NCBI RefSeq assembly: GCF_000341225.1
Contig: NZ_ANAC01000027.1
Coordinates: forward strand, 1 to 64,000
Direction: 5' to 3'
Length of the DNA stretch: 64,000 nt
Source: Nocardiopsis alba DSM 43377
Lineage (GTDB): Bacteria > Actinomycetota > Actinomycetes > Streptosporangiales > Streptosporangiaceae
The translations under genes and the position numbers were made by a program. The notes under the pieces were generated by a model. That model saw nothing but the letters and a program-made list of their open reading frames with translations, had not been told where the DNA came from and did not search any database. Shown here in pieces: positions 54,942 through 62,609 of this stretch (positions within the stretch are counted from its first letter, which is position 1; the number at the start of each line of letters is the position of its first letter).

Positions 54942-57108
54942 GCAGTCGATCCACCCCGCGGGGCAGCAGCACCCCGACCAGACCCAGCAACGCGTAACCG
55001 ACCTGGCCGGGGGCGAGCATGCCGAGGATCGCCCCGGTGTTGGCCGTGGGCGCGCGGAGGAACTCGCCCATCCGGGGGTGGGCGTGCGGCACGCCGTTGC
55101 CCATGGTGAGCAGGCCGAGCAGCGCGACCCCGACCAGGACCGTCCAGACCGTTCCGGCGGTACCGGCGCGGGCCAGCCAGTTCTGGAAGTGGTCCGCCGC
55201 CACCACCGCGTAGGCGGGACCGGCGGGTTCGACCGTCGTCCCCGACCAGAACAGGACGGCGCCGGGCAGGGCGAGCAGGAGCGTCGCCGCCACGATGACC
55301 GCCCCGGTGGCGGTGCCGGCCAACCCCAGCCTCAGGGAGAGGTCGCGGGCCCGGGTATCGAGCTCCTCCCCCGTGGGGTGACGGCGTCGGCTCCGCCCCT
55401 GTGAACGCGCCTCGCCCATGGCGTCGGCACGACGCTGTCGCAGGAAACGCAGCGTGTCGCAGAGCGCGGTGGGGCCTCGTCGGGCGGCCCGGAGCACGGT
55501 GGCGCCCTCGTGCGCGATGGCGGTCAGCGTGGTGGCCAGGGTGACCGGCAGGTCCCCCCAGAACAACGCCAGACGCCGGAACAGCGGGGCGATGTCGGCG
55601 GGCACCCGCACCCGTGTGGACACCGAACGCCCGTGCGCGCGACGCCGCATCCGGGCGAGCGGGGCCCTGCCCGGCAGCGGCGGTGTGCTCTCCGCGGCCG
55701 AGGCGATCAGACGATGGTCCATGACGACCGCGCAGATCAGGGCCAGCAGCAACAGCCACGGTGTGAGGGCCCCGCCGCCCATCATCCGGTGCAGGAAGGT
55801 GGAGACCGGGTCCAGGGCGCCGGCGGCCAGCAGCGCGTTGAAGTGGAGATGTTCCAGGTAGACCAGGGCCGAGGCCACCACCGGCAGGGCCCACAGCCCT
55901 CCGCCGTACCTGCGTCCGACGATGGCCAGTCCGAGGGCGGCACCGATCAACCCGGTGACCACGGCGTGCCCGGAGAAGACGGCGAGGACGGCGCCCTCGG
56001 TGTCGTGGATCGTGCTGCCTCCGGGCAGGAACAGGCTCTCGGAGCCCAGGGTGGGTGCCTGGATCTCGGTGAACAGCCGTTCGGCGAGCTGGAAGCCGGC
56101 ACCGGACGCCGCGGCCAGCAGGAGGAAGTCCACGGCGGCCAGCCGACGCACCCGGTGGCGGGCCACCAGGAGGAGGATCGACAGCGGCGCCAGTTTGGCC
56201 AGTTCCTCCAGGGTGACGGCCACGTAGGTGTAGCCGAGCACGTGGTAGCGGTCCAGCCCCATGAGGGCGGTGATCGAGGCCTCGGCCAGGGCGACCGGCC
56301 AGACCAGGAGCGCGCCCAGCGCGACCACTCTGAGCAGGGTCGCGAAGGAGACGGTCCGGGACCGCGCCAGGAAGGCCAGCTGGAACAGCAGCACGAAGGT
56401 GAGGGCCAGCGCGGGCAGGGCGGGCCCCAGTTCGGGGACGGTCAGCGGCGCCACCAACAGCACCACGACCATGAGCCAGCCCCAGGTGCCGCGCAGTGCC
56501 CTCAGGGAGCGGACGGCCCCCGGGGAGCGCTCCCTGGCCCGTTGGGCCCGGCGGGTCAGACGTTCGTGCAGGTCCGGCCCCGGACCCCGGTTGCGCGAGT
56601 GCCGTGCCCCGGGTTCGACGCAGTGGTACTGCTGGGCGGCGGCGAGGAGTTCGGGGCGCTTGGTCCGTCGGGCCTTGGCCGCGAACTCGACGCGTACCCC
56701 GGGGATGTCCGAACCGACGATCTCACGGACGAAGTCGGCCGGACCTGCGGCCACGGTGAGTTCGTTAGCGGCGATCAGGACGGCGGCGGAGAAGTCCTCG
56801 ACGCAGACCAGGAAATCGGTGGGGCCGGTCCCCCAGCCCCGGATGAGGTCGATGAGGGTGTCGGTGTCGAGGGGGACCTCGGTGACGGGGTCGTAGGAGA
56901 ACTCCGCCCGGGTCCGACAGACCAGGAGCCGTTCGACGCCCATCGCCCGGCCGGCGTCGACGATCCCCTGGACCAGCCCCCGGTCCCGGGGCACCGAGAA
57001 GGGGGTCGTGACCTTGCCCCCGGCCCGCACCCAGGAGGGGGCGAACTCGGTGGGGCCGGCACAGACGCGCAGCACGAGGTCGCGCGCGAGCATCGCCTGT
57101 TCTTCCAT
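54931..57108 (-). CDS. PrsW-like intramembrane metalloprotease with extra N- and C-terminal regions
   Basis: Protein of about 725 residues. A roughly 180-residue N-terminal soluble region of unknown type (RVCAGPTEFAPSWVRAGG) comes first. The next part is the membrane-embedded PrsW domain, with glutamates in VTLEELAKLAPLSIL, a further one in GFQLAERLF, and histidines in FSGHAVVTGLIG and LEHLHFNAL, the putative metal ligands. A long basic loop and a final group of helices close the protein. PrsW cleaves anti-sigma factors in Bacillus. The added regions make this one much larger than usual (200-400 residues). ATG 57108, with GAGGAAG ahead, is preferred. Confidence 0.8.
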   Translation of the reverse strand: MEEQAMLARDLVLRVCAGPTEFAPSWVRAGGKVTTPFSVPRDRGLVQGIVDAGRAMGVERLLVCRTRAEFSYDPVTEVPLDTDTLIDLIRGWGTGPTDFLVCVEDFSAAVLIAANELTVAAGPADFVREIVGSDIPGVRVEFAAKARRTKRPELLAAAQQYHCVEPGARHSRNRGPGPDLHERLTRRAQRARERSPGAVRSLRALRGTWGWLMVVVLLVAPLTVPELGPALPALALTFVLLFQLAFLARSRTVSFATLLRVVALGALLVWPVALAEASITALMGLDRYHVLGYTYVAVTLEELAKLAPLSILLLVARHRVRRLAAVDFLLLAAASGAGFQLAERLFTEIQAPTLGSESLFLPGGSTIHDTEGAVLAVFSGHAVVTGLIGAALGLAIVGRRYGGGLWALPVVASALVYLEHLHFNALLAAGALDPVSTFLHRMMGGGALTPWLLLLALICAVVMDHRLIASAAESTPPLPGRAPLARMRRRAHGRSVSTRVRVPADIAPLFRRLALFWGDLPVTLATTLTAIAHEGATVLRAARRGPTALCDTLRFLRQRRADAMGEARSQGRSRRRHPTGEELDTRARDLSLRLGLAGTATGAVIVAATLLLALPGAVLFWSGTTVEPAGPAYAVVAADHFQNWLARAGTAGTVWTVLVGVALLGLLTMGNGVPHAHPRMGEFLRAPTANTGAILGMLAPGQVGYALLGLVGVLLPRGVDRLLTR

Positions 57109-57258
57109 GGACTTCCTCGTGCCGGGGGGCGGGATCACGTCGGGGCCGTCCCCGTCCGGCGATCCCGCCGGGCCGGTGCGGCCCCGAACGAGCATAACGG
57201 CGAAGGCCTCCGCCGGAACATGCGCCTCAGGGGCTTTTTCACCGTTCGTGGATGAATG

Positions 57259-58611
57259 TCAGGTATCGACATCCTCCCGTTCCCGCTCCGCTTCGGCCAG
57301 GGTCGGCGACTCCCGTCTCGAAGGACGTGGACCCGCCCCGAAGGCGTCCGCGCACAGTTGGAGCGTCCAGCGCACCCCCGGAAGCGAGATGGTCCATCCG
57401 ACCATCGCCCACCCCAGGTGCAGATGCTCCATCGCCCTGGCCAAGGCCGCCAGACCGCTCCAACGGTCGCCGGCGGCGTTCTCGTACGTGAGCCGGTACA
57501 GCACCTCGGGATGTTCGGCGGCCGGGCGCAACCGCAACGCCGTGGGACGGCGCGAGGCCACCATGCTCCCCACTCCCCGGCACATACCGCAGTCCATCGC
57601 GACGTACAGAACGCCCTCGGCCCGCCCCTCCCACGGCCGTAGGCGCGGGATCCAGGAACGCACCCCGGACCGATAGACCTCCCAGTCGGAGCCGAAGCGC
57701 TCGCGCATACGTCCGCCCTCGTCCCAGGAGGCGAACCCCGCCCCATAGACCAGGGAGGCGGCCGTTCCCACGAACAGGACCGGATGCAGGAACACGCCCG
57801 CCACCAGGTAGAGCAGGGCCATGGAGAGCTGCATCGGGTTGCGCACGTAGGCGTAGGGGCCACTGGTGACCAGCCGCGCGGGCGGATCGTAGGGCAACGG
57901 GGTACCGCCGCCCACCACCGCGAACTCACGGGCCGCGACCACCCCGGGAAGACAGGCCAGGGCGAGGAGTTGGACGAGGACCGAGAGGGCGCCGGGGTAC
58001 TCCGGCGGGGAGAGGCCGTCGGGCCCGGGAAGTAGCGCCATGATCCCCGGCGGCGCCGTGGCCAGCAGATACACCGGCAGAACCACCATGAGGACGAGGA
58101 ACAGCAGGGCCTGGACACCGCCCCTGACCCCGGGCAGGAGCCCTCGACGGGTCCAGAACGCCAGCGTCAGCGCGGGGATCAGGCACACCGCCACGCCCAC
58201 GACCTCACCGAGCACCCACCACGCGCCCAGGACCACCACGGGTTCGGCGAGCGGCATCAGGACCATGTCCACCCAGACCAGGAGCACGGTGACGAGGGGG
58301 ATCGGCAGCAGCCGGAGCGCCAGAGCGGGCAGCGCGCCCCACAACAGCGCCCAGGCCCCCAGCAGGTCCACGGGGATCCCCTGCCAGGAGGCGCCCTCGA
58401 CGTGGAAGGACCACCAGCCCGCCCGCACCGCGTACAGGTTCAACGGGACGAGTGTGCACAGTGCCCATCCGGAGGCCACGATCATCGACGCGATCTCACG
58501 CCGCCCCGGAGCCCGCCACAGGCACAGCGCCGCCACCGCGGCCACCGGCAGGAACAGCCCCAGACCCCGGACGATCAGGGCGGGGACCTCGGGGGACGGG
58601 ACGGCGATCAC
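57259..58611 (-). CDS. Polytopic membrane protein: isoprenylcysteine-methyltransferase-like domain fused to DCC-type domain
   Basis: Protein of 450 residues. The first 210 residues hold about seven helices (GWWSFHVEGASWQGIPVDLL, ALLWGALPAL). Residues about 225-340 match the membrane methyltransferase (ICMT/PEMT-like) pattern: LVTSGPYAYVRNPMQLSMAL and a terminal RFGSDWEVYRSGVRSWIPR. From about 345 a soluble domain begins GVLYVAMDCGMCRG, a CxxC motif like DCC/DUF393 thiol-disulfide proteins. The GTG start overlaps the stop of the upstream SRPBCC gene (GTGA), so it is coupled. The substrate is unknown. The three-part fusion is unusual to me. Confidence 0.75.
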   Translation of the reverse strand: MIAVPSPEVPALIVRGLGLFLPVAAVAALCLWRAPGRREIASMIVASGWALCTLVPLNLYAVRAGWWSFHVEGASWQGIPVDLLGAWALLWGALPALALRLLPIPLVTVLLVWVDMVLMPLAEPVVVLGAWWVLGEVVGVAVCLIPALTLAFWTRRGLLPGVRGGVQALLFLVLMVVLPVYLLATAPPGIMALLPGPDGLSPPEYPGALSVLVQLLALACLPGVVAAREFAVVGGGTPLPYDPPARLVTSGPYAYVRNPMQLSMALLYLVAGVFLHPVLFVGTAASLVYGAGFASWDEGGRMRERFGSDWEVYRSGVRSWIPRLRPWEGRAEGVLYVAMDCGMCRGVGSMVASRRPTALRLRPAAEHPEVLYRLTYENAAGDRWSGLAALARAMEHLHLGWAMVGWTISLPGVRWTLQLCADAFGAGPRPSRRESPTLAEAEREREDVDT

Positions 58612-59618
58612 GGCCGACCCACCCCCTCGGCGCCGGTGGATCGTTCCGCCTCGGTGGCGAAGGTCTCGGCGAGGTAGGCGGCGGCCAGGTCGGTCGTGTA
58701 CCCCTGCACCGGGCCGAAGTACCAGGACGGGTCGTAGGTGCGGACGTAGTCGAACTCCCAGGCGAGCCGGGTCCGGTCGCCCTCGCGCGTCCAGGTCGCG
58801 GTGGCCCGGCGCAGGTCCATCCATCGGGCGAGGACGGTGTCGTCGACGACGTCGAAGACCACACGACCACCGTCGGTCGCCACCTCGCTCTCCACGATCT
58901 CCAGTTCCAGGGAGCGCGGGGTCGGTTCGGCGCCGATGGCCAGGGAGCGGCGCGGGGTGAAGTGGACGAGGCGGGTGTCCCCCACGGCCAGTCCCTCTCC
59001 GACCGCCTCGACCGGCTCCGGGAAGGGGACGACCCGCAGGAACGCGGCCTCGGGCCGCTCGTACTCGGGCGGAGCCGCCAACGCGGCGGCGACCCGCTCC
59101 GGCGCCGCCTCGACCAGGACCTCCCCCGCCCCGACGTTCTCCCGGGGCAGCAGAGAGAGACCTCCGACCCCTTCCAGGGTGAGCACGAACAGGACCGGCA
59201 CGGCGATGAAGGAGTGCGGGCCGTACGGATCCCGACCGGACAGGGAGACGCACATCCAGGTCACCAGCGCGACCACCCCGTAGATCAGCGGCGCCGAGAT
59301 GACCAGGCAGACCAGGCCTTCGCCGAGGAGCGGACCTGAGAGCAGGAGGAGGACGGTGGTGACGGCCACCGCCACCCCGACGGCGCTCTTGGGGCGGGCG
59401 AGCAGCACCACGGACAGCGCGATGACGACGGGCAGCCCGACGTAGAACAGCGCGGTCTGGTCCAGCCCTCCGTATCCGGCGATCCGCAGGAACAGCAGGG
59501 CGGGGAAGGCGACCAGGACCAACAGTCCGCACAGGGTCCAACGGGCCTTCGAGGCTCCGCGGCCCGTCTCGGGATCGGGGGCGGGGTGCTCGGGAAGGGG
59601 GTCGGGAACGTGCGCCAT
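58608..59618 (-). CDS. Membrane-anchored SRPBCC-domain protein
   Basis: Protein of 336 residues. About four hydrophobic helices occupy residues 28-150. A C-terminal START/SRPBCC-like domain (about 165-330) follows, with PERVAAALAAPPEYERPEAAF and TRLAWEFDYVRTYDPSWYF. SRPBCC domains bind hydrophobic ligands, so a membrane-tethered lipid- or pigment-binding role is conceivable. First gene of the operon with the methyltransferase-like fusion, and divergent from the TetR-family gene across a palindrome-rich gap of 91 bases. Confidence 0.78.
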   Translation of the reverse strand: MAHVPDPLPEHPAPDPETGRGASKARWTLCGLLVLVAFPALLFLRIAGYGGLDQTALFYVGLPVVIALSVVLLARPKSAVGVAVAVTTVLLLLSGPLLGEGLVCLVISAPLIYGVVALVTWMCVSLSGRDPYGPHSFIAVPVLFVLTLEGVGGLSLLPRENVGAGEVLVEAAPERVAAALAAPPEYERPEAAFLRVVPFPEPVEAVGEGLAVGDTRLVHFTPRRSLAIGAEPTPRSLELEIVESEVATDGGRVVFDVVDDTVLARWMDLRRATATWTREGDRTRLAWEFDYVRTYDPSWYFGPVQGYTTDLAAAYLAETFATEAERSTGAEGVGRP

Positions 59619-59645
59619 GAGGGCTCCTCACACTTGACCGACTGA

Positions 59646-59676
59646 TTGAATCAACCGATTTAATCACTTGATTAAA
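59646..59676. promoter_or_regulatory. TetR-type operator in the divergent spacer
   Basis: Perfect palindrome TTTAATCA-CT-TGATTAAA at 59659-59676, with a smaller TTGAATCAA at 59646-59654 sharing the same TTGA/TCAA core. This AT-rich island stands out in GC-rich DNA and should bind the adjacent TetR-family repressor and control both directions. Confidence 0.7.
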
Positions 59677-59709
59677 CCGTATGATGAAGGTCGAGTGAAG
59701 GGGAGGGTC

Positions 59710-60366
59710 ATGGCCAGAGGCGGCGGTGGCGGACGCAAGAACAGCGCGGAGACCAGGGAACGCCTGCTCACGGCGGCGGGCGAGGTCCTGAGAGAAGAGG
59801 GGTACGCCGGAGCCTCGGCACGGGCCATCGCCACCCGGGCGGAGGCCAACTCGGCGCTGGTCTTCTATCACTTCGGCGGGGTCGACCAGCTGCTCCTGGC
59901 CGCCCTGGACCGCTCCAGCGCCGAACGGATGACTATGTACCGGGAGGAAGCCTCCCGAGCGCGCACCCTCGAAGAACTCGTGGAGGTCGCCACCCGCATC
60001 TACCGGACCGACCTGGAACGCGGATACATCACCGAGTTCTCCGAGCTCGTGGCCGCCGCCGTCACCAAGCCCGAACTCCGCGAGGAGATCCGACGGCGAT
60101 CGGAACCCTGGATCGACTTCATCGCCGACGAGTGGGAGCGTGTGGTGGGCGGATCCCCCCTCGGCGGCCTCCTGCCGGCCCGAGAGGTCGCCTACGGCGC
60201 GCTCACCTTCTACCTGGGGGTCAACCTGTTCTCCGTCCTCGATGAGGACGCCTCCCGGACCGAGGCCGTCTTCGACCTGGCCGGAAGACTGGCGCCCCGA
60301 GCCCGCCTGCTGACGATGCGCCTGCCCCGACGCGGCGGCAGGACCAAGGAGAAGGAGAACGAATGA
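59710..60366 (+). CDS. TetR-family transcriptional repressor
   Basis: Regulator of 218 residues. The N-terminal helix-turn-helix is RERLLTAAGEVLREEGYAGAS followed by AIATRAEANSALVFYHFGG. The C-terminal ligand domain is helical with no named ligand. ATG 59710 with GGGGAGG close upstream is chosen; an earlier in-frame start gives 14 more residues. By position it should repress itself and the leftward SRPBCC/methyltransferase operon. Its stop overlaps the Nudix start as ATGA. Confidence 0.93.
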   Translation: MARGGGGGRKNSAETRERLLTAAGEVLREEGYAGASARAIATRAEANSALVFYHFGGVDQLLLAALDRSSAERMTMYREEASRARTLEELVEVATRIYRTDLERGYITEFSELVAAAVTKPELREEIRRRSEPWIDFIADEWERVVGGSPLGGLLPAREVAYGALTFYLGVNLFSVLDEDASRTEAVFDLAGRLAPRARLLTMRLPRRGGRTKEKENE

Positions 60367-60851
60367 ACGTGCACGTCGCCGAGGGGATCGAGTTCCCCTC
60401 CACCGACGACGGCGAACGCCGGGTGGTCGCCGCCGTGATCATCGACGGGCGAGGGCGGGCCTTCGCCCAACGCCGCTCGGGGACCCGCAAGATCTTCCCC
60501 CACTGCTGGGACATCGTCGGCGGCCACGTCGAAGAGGGGGAGAGCATGCTCGAAGCCCTCACCCGGGAGATCACCGAGGAGACCGGCTGGCACCTGACCG
60601 AGGTGCTCCAAGAGCTGTACCGGATCGACTGGGACCCGGGCGACGGCGTCACCCGACGCGAGGTCGACTACCTGGTCCGGGTCGAGGGGGACCTGGAACG
60701 ACCGACCCTGGAGGCGGGCAAGCACACCGAGTTCATGTGGGTCGACGACTCCCGTGTCCCCCTCCTGCGCGAGGCCCGCGAGCCCGACGACTACTTCATC
60801 ACCGACATCGTCCAACGCGGTCTGGACGCCGCCGCGAGGCTCGGGCTCTAG
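60363..60851 (+). CDS. Nudix hydrolase
   Basis: Cytosolic 162-residue pyrophosphohydrolase. The Nudix box runs from GGHVEEGESMLEALTRE into ITEETGW, giving the glycine, glutamate and REUxEE positions. AAVIIDGRGRAFAQRRSG is the usual leading strand. The substrate is unknown; members act on nucleotide sugars, oxidised nucleotides or isopentenyl diphosphate. Translationally coupled to the TetR gene, so its expression is probably part of the same response. Convergent with the NAD(P)HX gene. Confidence 0.92.
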   Translation: MNVHVAEGIEFPSTDDGERRVVAAVIIDGRGRAFAQRRSGTRKIFPHCWDIVGGHVEEGESMLEALTREITEETGWHLTEVLQELYRIDWDPGDGVTRREVDYLVRVEGDLERPTLEAGKHTEFMWVDDSRVPLLREAREPDDYFITDIVQRGLDAAARLGL

Positions 60852-60873
60852 GGAGCGATCCGGACGACGGCGT

Positions 60874-62388
60874 TCACCCCCGTCGCGAACGCCGTCCGGC
60901 GGCACGCACCTCCCGGAGCGCGAGAGGGATCCCCTCCAACAGATCCGAAGCACTGATCGGCCCACCGTCGTGCGCCAGCGTCGCCGCGCGTCCGTGCACG
61001 TAGGCCGCGCACAGGGCCGCCTCGCGGGCCGACAGTCCGGAGGCCAGGAGCGCCCCCGCCGCACCCGAGAGCACGTCGCCCGAACCGGCCGTCGCCAACA
61101 ACGGCGTCCCCGTCGGGGAGACGAACGACGGGGCGCCCGGGTGGGCGATCACCGTCGTCGACCCCTTCAGCAGCACGGTCGCCCGGTACAGGGACGCCGC
61201 CTCGACCGCGTGCTCCAGACGGCGCGCCTCGATCGCGGAACGATCGACGTCCGACAACAGCCGGGACAGCTCTCCCGCGTGCGGGGTGAGCAGCGTATCC
61301 GCCTCGCGCTCCCGCACCAGTGCGGTGAGACGCCCGTCGTTCGCCAACAGGTTGAGCGCGTCCGCGTCGAGCAGTACCGGACGGTCGCTCTCCAAAAGGG
61401 CCCGGAGCTCGTCGGCGTCGGAGGGGCGCGTCCCCCTCCCCGGCCCGACCACGACCGCCGCCACCCGCCCCGGCCCCAGATCCGTGTGGTCCAGCGGGTC
61501 CAGGGGCAGGCCGACCGTCTCGGGCCAACGGGCGATCACCCGGGCCAGCGCGTTCTCCCCCGCCCCGAAGCGGACCATCCCCACCCCGGTGCGCAGGGCG
61601 CCGCCCACGCACAGGACCGCCGCGCCCGGATAGCGGTCGGAGCCGGCGCGGACGGCGAGCACGCCTCGGCGGTACTTGTCGTCCTCGACCGATGGGGACG
61701 GCAGCATTCGGGCGATGTCCACAGCCTGTGGACGGAGCAGAGCCGCCTCGGGAAGCTCCGGAGCGAGCCCGATGTCGACGAAGTGGACACGTCCCGCCCG
61801 CTCGGCCCCCGGGTCGACGAACAGGCCGGGCTTGTACGTGCCGAAGGTGACGGTGGCGTCCGCCCGGACGGCGGCGCCCTCCACCTCTCCCGTATCGGCG
61901 TCCACCCCGCTGGGCAGATCGACCGCGATCACGAACGCCGGCGAGGCCTCCGCCAGGGCCGCGAGAGAGGCATGGGGTTCACGCAGGCCACCATGACCTC
62001 CGATACCGACCAGCCCGTCGACGATCAGGTCGGCGCCCGACAGGGCCGAACGCACCTCCTCCGACGAGGCCGCGTTCTCCTTCAGCATCCGACCGCCCGC
62101 GGCCAGCAGGGCGTCACGACCACCCCCGTGGATCCGAGAACCCGCGGACACCACCCGCACACAGGCGCCCCTGGCCGCCAGGTCCGCCCCCGCGTACAGG
62201 GCGTCCCCGCCGTTGTCCCCGCTCCCCACCAGCAGAGTGATCCGAGAGCCGTACACACGGGGAAGCGCGCGAGAGCAGTGGAACGCGAGTCCCGTGGCGG
62301 CGCGGCGCATGAGCGCGCCTTCGGGCAGACGGGCCATGAGGGTCCGTTCGGCTTCCCGGACGACGTCGACGTGATGGGCTGAGAGCAC
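60874..62388 (-). CDS. nnr: Bifunctional NAD(P)H-hydrate epimerase / ADP-dependent dehydratase
   Basis: Metabolite-repair enzyme of 504 residues. The N-terminal YjeF_N epimerase domain has LLVGSGDNGGDALYAGADLAA and VIAVDLPSGVDADTGEV. The C-terminal ribokinase-like dehydratase has VVVGPGRG, LLDADALNLLA, LLTPHAGELSRLL and the nucleotide site in LATAGSGDVLSGA. Together they repair damaged, hydrated NADH/NADPH. GTG 62388 is preferred, with GGAGGAG immediately upstream. An open frame continues to 62526. Divergent from the amidase gene. In many bacteria this gene neighbours alr/tsaE, which are not seen here. Confidence 0.95.
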   Translation of the reverse strand: MLSAHHVDVVREAERTLMARLPEGALMRRAATGLAFHCSRALPRVYGSRITLLVGSGDNGGDALYAGADLAARGACVRVVSAGSRIHGGGRDALLAAGGRMLKENAASSEEVRSALSGADLIVDGLVGIGGHGGLREPHASLAALAEASPAFVIAVDLPSGVDADTGEVEGAAVRADATVTFGTYKPGLFVDPGAERAGRVHFVDIGLAPELPEAALLRPQAVDIARMLPSPSVEDDKYRRGVLAVRAGSDRYPGAAVLCVGGALRTGVGMVRFGAGENALARVIARWPETVGLPLDPLDHTDLGPGRVAAVVVGPGRGTRPSDADELRALLESDRPVLLDADALNLLANDGRLTALVREREADTLLTPHAGELSRLLSDVDRSAIEARRLEHAVEAASLYRATVLLKGSTTVIAHPGAPSFVSPTGTPLLATAGSGDVLSGAAGALLASGLSAREAALCAAYVHGRAATLAHDGGPISASDLLEGIPLALREVRAAGRRSRRG

Positions 62389-62609
62389 GGTCTCCTCCGA
62401 GTGGCGGGGTCTGACGTTCCATCGTCGCCCATCCGATTCGCGACGCGCCCGCATCGCCACACCGATGGTGCCGCCGGAGCCGGGAGTCCGGTCGCACCGT
62501 TCATCCGAATAGGACCTTCGACCCATAACTAAGAAACGACCTTAAAGACATATCGCCCATTGTTATGGAATCACTACGTAGAGAAGGCGCGGTTGGGAAC
62601 AATGGAGGT

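Noticed and set aside
57259..59871. 870-codon version of the methyltransferase-like gene
   Set aside because: The upstream part is antisense-free but overlaps the coupled SRPBCC gene in another frame and lacks homology. The GTGA overlap at 58611 gives the better start.
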